Below are positions 18,737 through 27,797 of a DNA stretch of 64,000 nt, one piece after another (positions within the stretch are counted from its first letter, which is position 1; each line of letters begins with the position of its first letter). Under the pieces are notes generated by a model that saw nothing but the letters and a program-made list of their open reading frames with translations, did not search any database and was not told the DNA's origin. A program made the position numbers and the translations under genes. This stretch comes from Clostridia bacterium. GTDB lineage: Bacteria > Bacillota > Clostridia > Oscillospirales > UBA644. The DNA lies in assembly GCA_014872655.1 (NCBI GenBank), contig WHHJ01000002.1, positions 9,770 through 73,769 of the forward strand, in the 5' to 3' direction.

Positions 18737-19283
18737 TCCCCTCTTTCGTATAAATCAAAACGGATACGCCGCTGTAGGTGTATCTACGTTTAAGAGATAA
18801 AACACCTGCTTTTTCAGGTTTTTTTTCTTCGTATGCGCATTCTACAACAATAATGCTGCCAGGGTTGAGTAAGGCTCCGTCCGATAAATAGGTCAACGCC
18901 TTATCAGATAACCCTGTCTGATAGGGCGGATCAATAAAAACAACATCAAACTGTTCCGTACAGGTGTGTTTTAGATATCTTTTGTAATCGGTATGCAGTA
19001 ATACGGCCCGATCTTGCATATGAGCACGGGTAATATTTTCCCGTACAATAGCGCAAGAATGTTCATCATGATCACAGAAGATACATTTTTGTGCGCCTCG
19101 GCTTAAGGCTTCCAATCCTAATTGTCCGGTCCCGGCAAACAAATCCAAAACAGTGCCTTTGATATCAAACTGAATGATACTGAACATTGCCTCTTTGACT
19201 CGATCGGTCGTGGGACGGACGGGTAAATTTTCTGCAGGAGGTTTAAGCCGCACACCTCGTGCGCTGCCGCTGATGATACGCAT
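18723..19283 (-). CDS. rsmD: 16S rRNA (guanine966-N2)-methyltransferase
   Basis: SAM-dependent methylase of 30S rRNA, 186 residues. It shows RIISGSARG at the N-terminus, the SAM-binding DLFAGTGQLGLEALSRGA and the catalytic DPPY in VFIDPPYQTG. The ATG at 19283 lies behind GGAGGT at 6-7 nt; a TTG one codon earlier is less likely. First gene of the five-gene minus-strand operon. Confidence 0.95.
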   Translation of the reverse strand: MRIISGSARGVRLKPPAENLPVRPTTDRVKEAMFSIIQFDIKGTVLDLFAGTGQLGLEALSRGAQKCIFCDHDEHSCAIVRENITRAHMQDRAVLLHTDYKRYLKHTCTEQFDVVFIDPPYQTGLSDKALTYLSDGALLNPGSIIVVECAYEEKKPEKAGVLSLKRRYTYSGVSVLIYTKEGNELV

Positions 19284-19326
19284 CAAACACCTCCGAAAAA
19301 TAGTCCTCTAAAATTTATATATAATA

Positions 19327-19355
19327 AGTATAGCAGAAAAACTAATTTTTTGCAA
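19327..19355 (-). promoter_or_regulatory. Promoter of the rsmD-coaD operon
   Basis: On the minus strand: TTGCAA (19355-19350), 17-nt spacer, TATACT (19332-19327) with an extended TGC just before it. Confidence 0.8.
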
Positions 19356-19370
19356 GACCTGTCTATAAAT

Positions 19371-19739
19371 TTATGGGAGGTTGTAGTATGCTACAATTCC
19401 CTTTTTTAAATGGGTCAATGTATGAGGATGGTTAGATGCTTCAATTAAAACATCAATCAATTCATCAATGACTTGTGGCGGGGCATTTACGATATCAAAG
19501 TCTACTTCAAACGCAGGGGTTCGATAGACAATAAATGGCCGAAAAGATAAAATTTCTATTTCTTTCCCATCGCAATATTTTCCTTCTTTGCAATCTTTTA
19601 ACCACTGATTTGCTGCTTGCGTATAACGCGCCAGATCAAACGGGGAAGGATTTTGGTCAAGTGAAAATCGTAATCTGATATAGGAACTATGTCCACTTGT
19701 TTGTTCAATAGGTAAATTGTGTGGCCGGAGTGGATACAT
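19371..19739 (-). CDS. Small protein of unknown function
   Basis: 122 residues, not recognised. It has no signal peptide or membrane helix. It is mixed alpha/beta with conserved-looking parts SSYIRLRFSLDQNPSPFD and VIDELIDVLIEASNHP. GGAGG lies just upstream of the ATG, and a minus-strand -10 box TATAAT is at 19779-19774, so it is probably a real single-gene unit. It ends just before the rsmD promoter. Confidence 0.7.
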   Translation of the reverse strand: MYPLRPHNLPIEQTSGHSSYIRLRFSLDQNPSPFDLARYTQAANQWLKDCKEGKYCDGKEIEILSFRPFIVYRTPAFEVDFDIVNAPPQVIDELIDVLIEASNHPHTLTHLKKGIVAYYNLP

Positions 19740-19773
19740 GGATAATCCTCCATTATTTTATAAAATATAGTCT

Positions 19774-19779
19774 ATTATA
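19774..19779 (-). promoter_or_regulatory. Candidate -10 box for the 122-residue gene
   Basis: TATAAT on the minus strand about 35 nt before the ATG; the -35 (TTTTCT, 17 nt further) is poor. The rest of 19803-19980 shows no gene or clear structure. Confidence 0.4.
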
Positions 19780-19980
19780 TCATACTATATAAAAAAAGAA
19801 AAGAGTTTTTTATAAATAGTTTGTTTTATAAAGAATTTAAAGACGTTATCAAAAACCAATTGTGTCAATATCGGTTTTATAAATAAAATTGTGATGTTGA
19901 GATATTGTTGAGGACGCAGTAAAAACAGGTTTCATTGAGTCTAAAATAAAACTGCGTAATGATATCATGTTTTTTATACA

Positions 19981-20028
19981 AAAAAATATTTAAAAGAGAG
20001 CATAAACAGCACGTTCATGCTCTCTTTT
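19981..20028 (-). terminator. Terminator of the FAD dehydrogenase operon
   Basis: Sixteen-bp stem (19992-20007 with 20013-20028, one mismatch), GAGAGCAT core, AGCAC loop, followed on the minus strand by an A/T run ending in TTTTTT. Confidence 0.88.
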
Positions 20029-20029
20029 A

Positions 20030-21427
20030 TTATTCTTTTTCTGCAATTTTTCTGCCCATGATAACGCCCATAACAGAAGCCATCATCAGTCCACGTGTCC
20101 AGCCGCTGGAATCGCCTAAGCAGTACAGACCTTTCACGTTGGTGTTGAGATCCGCATCCATTTTGATTCGATTGCTATAGAATTTTAACTCTGGAGAATA
20201 AAGCAATGTTTCAACCGATGCAAAACCGGGTACAACATGATCGACTGCATGAATAAAATTGATGATGTTGACCATTGCGCGATAGGGCATGGCCGCTGTG
20301 ATATCTCCGGCTACTGCATCCGGCAACGTTGGCTTGATATTGGACTGCGCCAGTTCTTTTTGCCAGGTCCGTTTTCCGTCTAAGATATCTCCAAAACGTT
20401 GTACCAAAATATGCCCTGCTCCCAGCATGTTGGTCAATTCGCCTACCTTTTGGGCGTATTCGATTGGCTGGTTAAAGGGAACACTGAAATTGTGAGAGCA
20501 CAGGATAGCTAAGTTGGTATTATTGGATTTCAGCTCTTTGTAAGAATGCCCGTTTACAACAGCTAAGTTGTTATCATAGTTCTCCTGGCTGACAAATCCA
20601 CCCGGGTTCTGGCAAAAAGTACGCACTTTATTTTTAAACGGCTTAGGATAACCGATCAATTTAGATTCATAAAGTACTTCGTTGACTTTTTCCATAACCT
20701 CATTGCGGACTTCTACCCGGACGCCGATATCAACGGTGCCCGGCATATGTGCAATATTGTATTCCGAACAGATTTTTTCGAGCCAGTCCGCGCCGCGTCT
20801 TCCGGTGGCAACAACGGTATGTTTTGCCTGAATATCGATTTCTTTTTTTCCATCGGTGATTTGGACTCCGCGGCACTCTTCGTGATCAAGAATTAAATTC
20901 GTACATTCGTAGCCAAACAAAATTTCTACTCCGTTGTCTTGCAGATATTTTTCAATGGACAGATAGATCTGCTGGGCTTTTTCCGTACCCATGTGGCGGA
21001 TCGGACAATCCACAAGATGTAATCCGGCCTGAATGGCTCTTTTTCGAATTTGTTTAACGGCTTCGGGATTAGCAATGCCCTCAATATGGGTATCTGCCCC
21101 AAATTCCAGATAAATACTGTCGGCATAATGTATGGTTTCCTGTGCCAGATCTTCACCGATCAAGGACGGTAAATCTCCGCCGACTTCATAACTGAGCGAT
21201 AGTTTTCCGTCTGAAAAAGCTCCTGCACCGGAGAATCCGGTTGTGATATGACAATAAGGTTTACAGTTCATGCACTTGTTGGTTTTGCTTTTCGGACAGC
21301 GTCTGTTTTCGATAGATTGACCTTTTTCAACAATCACGATTTTTTGTTTAGAGCCTTTTCGAAGCAATTCAATTGCGGTAAAGATTCCGGCAGGCCCTGC
21401 GCCGATAATTACGACATCTGTGTTCAT
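20030..21427 (-). CDS. FAD-dependent dehydrogenase (COG2509 type)
   Basis: 465 residues. The dinucleotide fold GAGPAGIFTAIEL is at residues 9-21, a Cys-rich segment (CPKSKTNKCMNCKPYC) follows at about 44-59, and the C-terminal FAD motif reads YCLGDSSGWTRG. A flavoprotein of uncharacterised reaction common in Clostridia; the four Cys could bind metal but this is inference. It is the last gene of an operon with the small membrane protein and the SDR. Confidence 0.88.
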   Translation of the reverse strand: MNTDVVIIGAGPAGIFTAIELLRKGSKQKIVIVEKGQSIENRRCPKSKTNKCMNCKPYCHITTGFSGAGAFSDGKLSLSYEVGGDLPSLIGEDLAQETIHYADSIYLEFGADTHIEGIANPEAVKQIRKRAIQAGLHLVDCPIRHMGTEKAQQIYLSIEKYLQDNGVEILFGYECTNLILDHEECRGVQITDGKKEIDIQAKHTVVATGRRGADWLEKICSEYNIAHMPGTVDIGVRVEVRNEVMEKVNEVLYESKLIGYPKPFKNKVRTFCQNPGGFVSQENYDNNLAVVNGHSYKELKSNNTNLAILCSHNFSVPFNQPIEYAQKVGELTNMLGAGHILVQRFGDILDGKRTWQKELAQSNIKPTLPDAVAGDITAAMPYRAMVNIINFIHAVDHVVPGFASVETLLYSPELKFYSNRIKMDADLNTNVKGLYCLGDSSGWTRGLMMASVMGVIMGRKIAEKE

Positions 21428-21433
21428 GATTTT

Positions 21434-21622
21434 CTATTTCCTTTTTTCGTCTATTTTTTTGCCTGCAAAAAAGCCACCTACATATCCGGCTGCAAGCGTA
21501 ATCATCATAATAAGCATTTTCTGTTCGGGCAAAACAAGCCCCAGTAAATATCCCAAAAGAATTCCTAAGACTAGACCGATCAGCATCCCCTTAAAACTGG
21601 CGGAGGTCTTTTTGCCGTTCAT
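21434..21622 (-). CDS. Small two-helix membrane protein
   Basis: 62 residues with two hydrophobic, Gly-rich segments (about 11-30 and 36-53), ending in a basic tail KKIDEKRK. Not recognised. Its ATG overlaps the SDR stop codon as ATGA, and it ends 6 nt before the FAD gene, so it is translationally coupled in the operon and likely real. Confidence 0.75.
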   Translation of the reverse strand: MNGKKTSASFKGMLIGLVLGILLGYLLGLVLPEQKMLIMMITLAAGYVGGFFAGKKIDEKRK

Positions 21623-22389
21623 CGGATAACTCTCTTCTTGGCATTTTTGCGCTGCTGCATATGATAAGCTGCACGCAAAAGAAGTTTATCTGGGAGAAAT
21701 CTCTCAATAAATTTTGCCGTTTTCATAATCATGCCGGGGATAATAATTAACTGATTACGGAACATTTGATTTAATGCATAAACGGCCACTTCTTCACTGT
21801 TCAAACCTTTTAAACTAAACTGAACATCTGCTTTTTCGTCAAATTCTGTTTTAACCGGTCCCGGACAAAGAATGCTGATATGAATATTGGATCCGTCTCT
21901 GCGCGCTTCTTCGTAGATCGCCATGCTTAAACGTAAAACATAGGCCTTTGAGGCGTAATAAGTGCTCATCAGCGGCCCCGGCGCAAAAGCGGCAGAACTT
22001 GCAACATTTAAAATCCAGCCGTTATTTTTGTCCCGGAATCTTCTGTAGAATTCCTTAGTCAAAATATGAACGGCACGAATATTGGTATTGATCATTTTGA
22101 TTTCCGTATCCAAATCTGTTGTATAAAAATCTCCGAACAGACCAAAACCGGCGTTGTTGATTAAAATGTCAATGTCCATCTCCTGTGTAATATGGAGCAG
22201 TTTAAAACAGTTCTCCTGAACAGATAAATCCAGAGGCAGGATTGAAACGTCTGTTTTTAAATCCTGTTTTAAATTGAGCAGCCGATCTTCTCTGCGGGCG
22301 ACCAGAATCAGATCATATCCCATTCGGCTGAGCGTTCTTGCCATATCTCTTCCGATGCCGGAACTTGCACCTGTAATCAATGCGAGCAT
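21619..22389 (-). CDS. Short-chain dehydrogenase/reductase
   Basis: NAD(P)-dependent oxidoreductase, 256 residues. TGASSGIG cofactor motif near the N-terminus, NNAGFG, and the catalytic Ser, Y and K in SSAA and YYASK. ARRED after the second strand favours NADP. The start at 22389 has GAAAGGAG at 7 nt; a longer in-frame start at 22407 would put this site inside the gene. The C-terminal part resembles the DltE/YqjQ-type ketoreductases. Substrate unknown. Confidence 0.9.
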   Translation of the reverse strand: MLALITGASSGIGRDMARTLSRMGYDLILVARREDRLLNLKQDLKTDVSILPLDLSVQENCFKLLHITQEMDIDILINNAGFGLFGDFYTTDLDTEIKMINTNIRAVHILTKEFYRRFRDKNNGWILNVASSAAFAPGPLMSTYYASKAYVLRLSMAIYEEARRDGSNIHISILCPGPVKTEFDEKADVQFSLKGLNSEEVAVYALNQMFRNQLIIIPGMIMKTAKFIERFLPDKLLLRAAYHMQQRKNAKKRVIR

Positions 22390-22442
22390 ATCGTTGCTCC
22401 TTTCCATATTTAGGCCAATATTTTGTATGTTCAGTACACTTT

Positions 22443-22471
22443 ATTATATCGTTTTCCTTATAAAAAGTCAA
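22443..22471 (-). promoter_or_regulatory. Promoter of the SDR-FAD operon
   Basis: Minus strand: TTGACT (22471-22466), 17-nt spacer, TATAAT (22448-22443). Confidence 0.85.
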
Positions 22472-22529
22472 TTGGTTTGTATAAATTTATTGATTTTAAA
22501 AATAATAATGGAAGAAAGGATGTGTGAAA

Positions 22530-22967
22530 ATGCGCAGCGATAATGAAAATACCGAATTCTTAAAACAGATTTATAAAAATTCACAGATGGGATGTTTGAC
22601 ATTAGAAAAAATAGTGGATATGACGGATGATGAGGCGTATCGGGATCTGCTGCAAAAACAACTGGACGGCTATAAAGAGATTTTTCATAAAACCGAGGCG
22701 GTGTTGGATGAAAAAGATCGCCCAGCTAAGGGTGTTACGGCGGCGCAGGAATTCAGTACTAAGATGATGATCAATATGAATACCCTTTCGGATAAATCTC
22801 CGTCACATCTTTCTGAGATGTTGATACAGGGCAGTACGATGGGCATTATCGACATGACAAAAGGGTTGCAGAATTATAATAGCTTAACGGCCGAAACGCG
22901 GGATTTGGGAAGTAAATTACTAAAAAGTGAAGAAAATTATGTGGAGAGTTTAAAAAAATTCTTGTAA
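22530..22967 (+). CDS. Helical protein of unknown function
   Basis: 145 residues, nearly all predicted helix, with no signal peptide or membrane segment. Pattern of four amphipathic helices (NTEFLKQIYKNSQMG, YRDLLQKQLDGYKEIF, SEMLIQGSTMGIIDM, LGSKLLKSEENYVESL) suggests a ferritin-like bundle, without clear metal ligands. The ATG at 22530 is 10 nt after AAGGA; a GTG at 22524 is an alternative. Followed by an intrinsic terminator. Confidence 0.72.
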   Translation: MRSDNENTEFLKQIYKNSQMGCLTLEKIVDMTDDEAYRDLLQKQLDGYKEIFHKTEAVLDEKDRPAKGVTAAQEFSTKMMINMNTLSDKSPSHLSEMLIQGSTMGIIDMTKGLQNYNSLTAETRDLGSKLLKSEENYVESLKKFL

Positions 22968-22973
22968 TAAGGC

Positions 22974-23004
22974 AGAGAAGGCGATTAGTCTTCTCTTGTT
23001 TTTT
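22974..23004 (+). terminator. Terminator after the helical protein gene
   Basis: AGAGAAG (22974-22980) pairs with CTTCTCT (22990-22996), followed by TGTTTTTT. Confidence 0.7.
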
Positions 23005-23089
23005 CAATATTTGTGATAAAATGGCTTTTTTCTGCTTGACAAATCACGAATTGTGATATATAATAAAAATATAAATCACTATTTTGTGA
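23004..23089 (+). promoter_or_regulatory. Promoter and three operator-like sites of the XRE gene
   Basis: A perfect sigma-A promoter: TTGACA (23036-23041), 17-nt spacer, TATAAT (23059-23064). Three dyad sites with TCAC/GTGA arms overlap it: TCAATATTTGTGA (23004-23016), TCACGAATTGTGA (23044-23056, inside the spacer) and TCAC-6-GTGA (23076-23089). The arrangement is what an autorepressing XRE protein would use. Confidence 0.75.
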
Positions 23090-23108
23090 AAGAAAGAGGT
23101 CCAAAATC

Positions 23109-23504
23109 ATGAGTTTTGCAGAAAATCTTAAATATTTGCGCAAACAGCGCAAAATGACGCAGAAAGAACTAGGCAAAGCTTTGGATGTGGCTTTGAGTAC
23201 GGTCGGAATGTGGGAGACGGGTGGTCGTCAGCCCGATTTGGACACTACTGTTCAGGTCGCACGTTTTTTTGATGTTTCTGTCAGTGATTTGATTGGAGAG
23301 GATGCTTATGCGCATCCGATTGAAAAATCTTCTTCCGGAAATTGGCGCGGATCGATGATGAATGATGAATTGGCTCAATTGCGGGACATGTTGCGAACTC
23401 GTCCGGAAATGAAGATGTTATTTTCTGTATCGAAAAATGCCAGTAAAGAAGATATCGAACGGGCTGTGGCTATTATCGAGGCGTTAAAGGAACAAAGCCG
23501 GTAA
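23109..23504 (+). CDS. XRE-family transcriptional regulator
   Basis: 131 residues. An N-terminal Cro/C1 helix-turn-helix (about 5-60: LKYLRKQRKMTQKELGKAL, VALSTVGMWETGGRQP, LDTTVQVARFFDVSVSDLIG), a linker and a C-terminal helical tail (VSKNASKEDIERAVAIIEAL) typical of clostridial XRE regulators paired with ImmA-type peptidases. AGAGG precedes the ATG. Probably a repressor of its own operon. Confidence 0.9.
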   Translation: MSFAENLKYLRKQRKMTQKELGKALDVALSTVGMWETGGRQPDLDTTVQVARFFDVSVSDLIGEDAYAHPIEKSSSGNWRGSMMNDELAQLRDMLRTRPEMKMLFSVSKNASKEDIERAVAIIEALKEQSR

Positions 23505-23539
23505 AACCACGCGGCAACGCAAAGTTAAGGAATACAAGT

Positions 23540-23752
23540 ATGAACGACATATATATCAGATACGTAAAACTTCCGATCACGGTTCGGGGAATTACGTCTG
23601 AAGATGAGAATGGCGATTACAACATTTATATTAACAGTTTAATGTCTTCCGATCAGCAGCAGCTGACTATTGAACATGAGATGAAGCATATCGAACGCAA
23701 CGATTTTGCTAGCGATGAGAATATTTATGTGATTGAAGACCTGGACCCTTGA
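23540..23752 (+). CDS. Short ImmA/IrrE-type metallopeptidase-like protein
   Basis: 70 residues. YNIYINSLMSSDQQQL followed by HEMKHIERNDF carries the HExxH zinc motif (H-E-M-K-H) and matches the minimal single-domain ImmA/IrrE proteins that follow XRE regulators in Clostridia. It is shorter than the full family, so activity is uncertain. Such proteins can cleave or relieve the partner repressor. AAGGA precedes the ATG; it lies 35 nt after the XRE gene. Confidence 0.78.
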   Translation: MNDIYIRYVKLPITVRGITSEDENGDYNIYINSLMSSDQQQLTIEHEMKHIERNDFASDENIYVIEDLDP

Positions 23753-23777
23753 CAATTCTGTACGGATGCGGTATAAT
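23749..23777 (+). promoter_or_regulatory. Promoter of the Mrp ATPase gene
   Basis: TTGACA (23749-23754), 17-nt spacer, TATAAT (23772-23777), a full-consensus promoter. The -35 box contains the TGA stop of the ImmA-like gene. Confidence 0.88.
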
Positions 23778-23836
23778 AAGCGTACTTCAGGCCTGATTTT
23801 GGGTCTGGATTTGATTTTGTTTGAGGTGTAATAAAG

Positions 23837-24658
23837 ATGAGTGAGACGTGTAATCATGATTGTGGGTCCTGCTTGGAGAATTGCGAAAACCGAGGGGTTC
23901 AGAAAGAGCCTTTAAACCAGCTGAGTTCTGTGGGGAAAGTTGTTGCTGTTGTCAGCGGGAAAGGCGGAGTTGGAAAAAGCCTTGTTACTTCGCTGCTGGC
24001 GGTTTTGACTGCCCGGAAGGGGAAAGAAACCGCAGTTATGGATGCCGATATTACCGGTCCGTCTGTTCCGAAAGCTTTTGGCATTAAAGGGCTTGCCGAG
24101 GGCAGTGAGATTGGGATTTACCCGAAGAGTTCGGCAAAGGGAACTGTTCGTGCGATGTCTTTAAACTTGTTGGTTCAGGATGAGACAACGCCTGTTATTT
24201 GGCGGGGACCTGTTATTTCCGGTACGGTAAAGCAGTTTTGGACCGATGTAATCTGGGGCGATGTGGATTACATGTTTATTGATATGCCGCCGGGAACAGG
24301 CGATGTGCCGTTGACGGTTTTTCAATCGTTGCCTGTTGATGGTATTATCGTGGTAACCTCTCCGCAGGAACTGGTTTCTATGATTGTAGAGAAAGCGGTG
24401 AATATGGCGCAGCAAATGAATGTTCCGATTTGGGGAATTGTTGAAAATTACAGTTATCTGGAATGCCCGGATTGCGGGAAAAAGATAGAAGTGTTTGGCC
24501 ACAGCAATATTGAAGAGGTTGCACATAAACATGGATTGGATGTGCTGGCTAAGATCCCGATGGATCCAAAGCTTGCCGGGTTGATGGACAATGGTGCAAT
24601 TGAAGATTTTGCAGGAACATTTTTAGACGAGGCTATTGAAAAGATTCTTGAGAAATAA
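23837..24658 (+). CDS. Mrp/NBP35-type P-loop iron-sulfur carrier ATPase
   Basis: 273 residues. An N-terminal Cys motif (CNHDCGSCLENC), a deviant Walker A SGKGGVGKS at about 40-48, MDADITGPSVPK, IDMPPGTGD and the C-terminal CPDCG that holds the bridging [4Fe-4S] cluster. Proposed scaffold or carrier for Fe-S cluster assembly. Monocistronic, between a consensus promoter and a strong terminator. Confidence 0.93.
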   Translation: MSETCNHDCGSCLENCENRGVQKEPLNQLSSVGKVVAVVSGKGGVGKSLVTSLLAVLTARKGKETAVMDADITGPSVPKAFGIKGLAEGSEIGIYPKSSAKGTVRAMSLNLLVQDETTPVIWRGPVISGTVKQFWTDVIWGDVDYMFIDMPPGTGDVPLTVFQSLPVDGIIVVTSPQELVSMIVEKAVNMAQQMNVPIWGIVENYSYLECPDCGKKIEVFGHSNIEEVAHKHGLDVLAKIPMDPKLAGLMDNGAIEDFAGTFLDEAIEKILEK

Positions 24659-24681
24659 GAGAATATGATAAAATTTTGTTC

Positions 24682-24720
24682 GCACAGGCGCCATAATGCG
24701 CCTGTGCCGTTTATTTTTAA
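24682..24720 (+). terminator. Terminator after the Mrp gene
   Basis: Perfect 10-bp stem GCACAGGCGC/GCGCCTGTGC with CATAAT loop, followed by CGTTTATTTTT. Confidence 0.92.
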
Positions 24721-24873
24721 ACTTTTTGTGAACAGATACCGTTTTGTGTCGCAATTTGCGGATTTGGACGCGTATATATATATGAAACGTAATTTGAGAG
24801 GATTAAATTCGGAAAGAAAGGTTTTTGCAATTGCTCTGAAACGGGACAAGTTCAAAAGGAGGGAGGGCTTTCG

Positions 24874-26652
24874 GTGCCATATTTGTTTGGGGAAGAATAC
24901 CTGGCAAAATTACGTAATCGATGCAGTATTGAAGAAATTATCGGAAAATATGTGGACTTAAAACGTACCGGAAGTTCTTATGTTGGGTTGTGTCCTTTTC
25001 ACAGTGAGCGAACGGCTTCTTTTCATGTTTCTCCGACAATGCAGCGCTTTCATTGCTTTGGCTGCCAAAAAAGTGGTGATGTGATCACCTTTATTATGGA
25101 GCAGGAACGGTTGTCGTTTGTAGAAGCCGTAAAGTATCTTGCCAATATGGTTGGAATGGAAATTCCTCAGCCCAATGCAGCGGATACGCATATGATGCAG
25201 CTGCGTAAAAATATTTTGCAGATCAATAAGGCAGCGGCAAGATTTTTTTATAATACATTGTTTTCTTCATCCGGACAAGCCGGCCGTGAATATTTCAAAA
25301 AAAGAGGATTGGATTCCGGTACCATTACAAAATTTGGCTTGGGTTATGCGCCGGATAGTTGGCATGATTTGCTGGATCATTTAATACAGCAAGGGTTTGT
25401 GTTGGATGATATAAAAGCGTCCGGTTTGATTCGACAGGGGAAAAAGAGTAGTTATGATTTTTTTCGGGACCGGGTAATGTTTCCGATTATTGATCAGAAC
25501 GGGAATGTCGTTGGGTTCGGCGGCCGGGCGTTGCAGCCCGGAGTTCCGGCTAAATATATCAATTCAGATGAGAGTTTAGTGTTTAATAAGCGCAGAAATT
25601 TGTATGCATTGAATTTTGCAAAAAAGACAAAGCGCAGTGAGTTTATTTTATGTGAAGGGTATATGGATGCCATTGCACTGCATCGGGCCGGGTTTGATAA
25701 TGCGGTTGCCGCGTTGGGTACTGCCGTGACAGAAGATCATGCGCGGTTGATTCGCCGGTATACAGAAAATGTAGTTCTTTGTTTGGATAGTGACGGAGCC
25801 GGACGCGCCGCCACGCAAAAGGCGTTGAGTGTTTTGCCGAAAGCGGGATTAAATGTGCGCGTAGTGACGGTGACCGGTGGCAAAGATCCGGACGAGATGC
25901 TGCGCGAAGAGGATGGAAAAAAGCAGTTCGAGCGATTGTTAGCGGCTTCGCAGAATTCCGTGGATTACAAATTTGAACAAGTGATCGGCAAGTATGATTT
26001 GTCGATTGATACGGAACGGATTGAATGTGTAAAAAAGTTGGCAGAGATTGTGGCCGGTCTTTCCAGTGCCGCGGAGCGTGATGTATATGCTTCGCAAATT
26101 GCAAACCGGTTACATATTACAAAGGCGGCTGTAGATACGGAAGTAGCCGTTCGACGGCGTTCTTTTGAGCGATCGCGCAAAAAGGCTGAGCAAAAAAAGA
26201 TTTTGGACGATTTGCGTGACAGTTCGGATAAGATTAATCCGGACAGGCCTCGTTTTCTTCGGGCTGCTGGTGCTGAGGAGGATGTCCTTTCGGTACTGTT
26301 GAATTTCCCGGACCAAGCGGGTAAGGTTTTTGATCTGTTAAGTGAAGAAGATTTTGTTACCGATTTTAACCGTCGGGTATTTCTGGCAGTGCGTGAAATG
26401 ATGCAGATAGATCCCTGTGCGGATTATCGCTCTAATTTAGCACAATATTTTAATCCGGAGGAACTTGCCCATATCAATTCGCATACATTGGGTGCAGAAG
26501 CTTTGGATATTGGTGATGTTACAGTTCATCAGATTGTGGAAAAACTGAAAAAGGAAAAGAGAAAAATAACAGGAATGGGATTCGGTTCTGATGATGCGGT
26601 AAAGGCCCGAATTGAAAGTTTACGTGGGGGAGATAAAAATGGAAATAGCTGA
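24874..26652 (+). CDS. dnaG: DNA primase
   Basis: Synthesises RNA primers at the replication fork with DnaB. 592 residues. CHC2 zinc finger C40-x2-H43...C61-x2-C64, TOPRIM domain around 255-340 with CEGYMDA and LDSDGAG, then the helicase-binding C-terminal region. The start is GTG at 24874 behind GGAGGG. Overlaps rpoD by 14 nt, the macromolecular-synthesis pair. Confidence 0.96.
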   Translation: MPYLFGEEYLAKLRNRCSIEEIIGKYVDLKRTGSSYVGLCPFHSERTASFHVSPTMQRFHCFGCQKSGDVITFIMEQERLSFVEAVKYLANMVGMEIPQPNAADTHMMQLRKNILQINKAAARFFYNTLFSSSGQAGREYFKKRGLDSGTITKFGLGYAPDSWHDLLDHLIQQGFVLDDIKASGLIRQGKKSSYDFFRDRVMFPIIDQNGNVVGFGGRALQPGVPAKYINSDESLVFNKRRNLYALNFAKKTKRSEFILCEGYMDAIALHRAGFDNAVAALGTAVTEDHARLIRRYTENVVLCLDSDGAGRAATQKALSVLPKAGLNVRVVTVTGGKDPDEMLREEDGKKQFERLLAASQNSVDYKFEQVIGKYDLSIDTERIECVKKLAEIVAGLSSAAERDVYASQIANRLHITKAAVDTEVAVRRRSFERSRKKAEQKKILDDLRDSSDKINPDRPRFLRAAGAEEDVLSVLLNFPDQAGKVFDLLSEEDFVTDFNRRVFLAVREMMQIDPCADYRSNLAQYFNPEELAHINSHTLGAEALDIGDVTVHQIVEKLKKEKRKITGMGFGSDDAVKARIESLRGGDKNGNS

Positions 26653-27742
26653 AAAGAAAAATGTCATTAAAGCTTTGGTGGAAAAAGGAAAAGAAAAAGG
26701 TTCCTTAACCTATAATGAAATTAATGAAGAGTTAGACAAATTGGAGCTGACACAAGAGCAGATTTCTTCTGTTTATGATGAGATCCGGCGCGCCGATATT
26801 GAAATTGAAGAAGATTTTACCATCGACCAGGATTTAAAGTCTTTGGAAGATGAAGTGAGTGTCTTGCCGGAAGATCCAGACGACATTGAAGCTCTTTTGC
26901 AAGCAGAGGGTATTACGATTGACGACCCGGTGAAAATTTATTTGCATGAGATTGGGCGGGTTCCGTTGTTGACAACGGAAGAAGAAGCCAGCTTGGCCGA
27001 GCGAATTGCACAAGGAGATGAAGATGCAAAACGGATTTTAAATGAATCGAATCTGCGTCTTGTCGTTAGTATTGCTAAGAGATATGTGGGCAGAGGTTTG
27101 TTGTTTTTGGATTTGATTCAAGAGGGAAACCTCGGATTGATCAAAGCGGTTGAAAAATTTGATTCTACAAAAGGCTACAAGTTTTCTACCTATGCAACCT
27201 GGTGGATTCGGCAGGCGATTACGCGGGCGATAGCAGACCAGGCACGCACCATTCGAATTCCTGTTCATATGGTGGAAACGATTAATCGTCTTTCTAAAAC
27301 GGAGCGGGCACTGGTTCAGGAGTTGGGCAGACAGCCGCAGGCGGATGAAATCGCTCAGGAGTTAAATATGCCCGTGGATCGTGTTCGTGAAATTATGAAA
27401 GTGGCGATGGAGCCTGTTTCTCTGGAGTCTCCTGTCGGCGAAGAGGAAGACAGCCATTTAGGTGATTTTTTGGCCGATGATGATATTCCGGCTCCGTCTG
27501 ATGTCGCGTCTCAGATGTTGTTGAGAGAAGAGTTGAACGAAGTTCTTTCTACGCTTAGTGACCGGGAGGCCAAAGTGCTGCGTTTGCGCTTTGGTTTGGA
27601 TGACGGCCGTACTCGTACACTGGAAGAAGTGGGACGAGTGTTTAAAGTGACTCGTGAGAGAATTCGTCAGATCGAGGCCAAAGCGCTGCGTAAGTTAAGA
27701 CATCCCAGTCGTTCTAAGAGATTGAAAGACTTTTTGGATTGA
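26639..27742 (+). CDS. rpoD: Primary sigma factor RpoD (sigma-A)
   Basis: Directs housekeeping transcription. 367 residues: region 1.1, 1.2 ([17 protein letters not shown]), 2.3-2.4 ([18 protein letters not shown]), region 3 and region 4 with the helix-turn-helix near the C-terminus ([19 protein letters not shown]). Short like other Firmicutes sigma-A proteins. GGGGGAG selects the ATG at 26639; a longer TTG start at 26612 is unlikely. A 14-bp hairpin follows the gene. Confidence 0.97.
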   Translation: MEIAEKKNVIKALVEKGKEKGSLTYNEINEELDKLELTQEQISSVYDEIRRADIEIEEDFTIDQDLKSLEDEVSVLPEDPDDIEALLQAEGITIDDPVKIYLHEIGRVPLLTTEEEASLAERIAQGDEDAKRILNESNLRLVVSIAKRYVGRGLLFLDLIQEGNLGLIKAVEKFDSTKGYKFSTYATWWIRQAITRAIADQARTIRIPVHMVETINRLSKTERALVQELGRQPQADEIAQELNMPVDRVREIMKVAMEPVSLESPVGEEEDSHLGDFLADDDIPAPSDVASQMLLREELNEVLSTLSDREAKVLRLRFGLDDGRTRTLEEVGRVFKVTRERIRQIEAKALRKLRHPSRSKRLKDFLD

Positions 27743-27753
27743 TTACATAGTTC

Positions 27754-27786
27754 AAGTGCCGTACATGAAATCATGTACGGCACTTT
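27754..27786 (+). terminator. Hairpin terminator after rpoD
   Basis: Fourteen-bp stem AAGTGCCGTACATG/CATGTACGGCACTT with a 4-nt loop, but only TTTC follows, so read-through to the next gene, which starts 12 nt later, is possible. Confidence 0.65.
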
Positions 27787-27797
27787 CGGAGAAAAAG

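Noticed and set aside
24665..24961. 98-codon frame spanning the Mrp terminator and dnaG start
   Set aside because: It passes through a strong terminator and overlaps dnaG in another frame.
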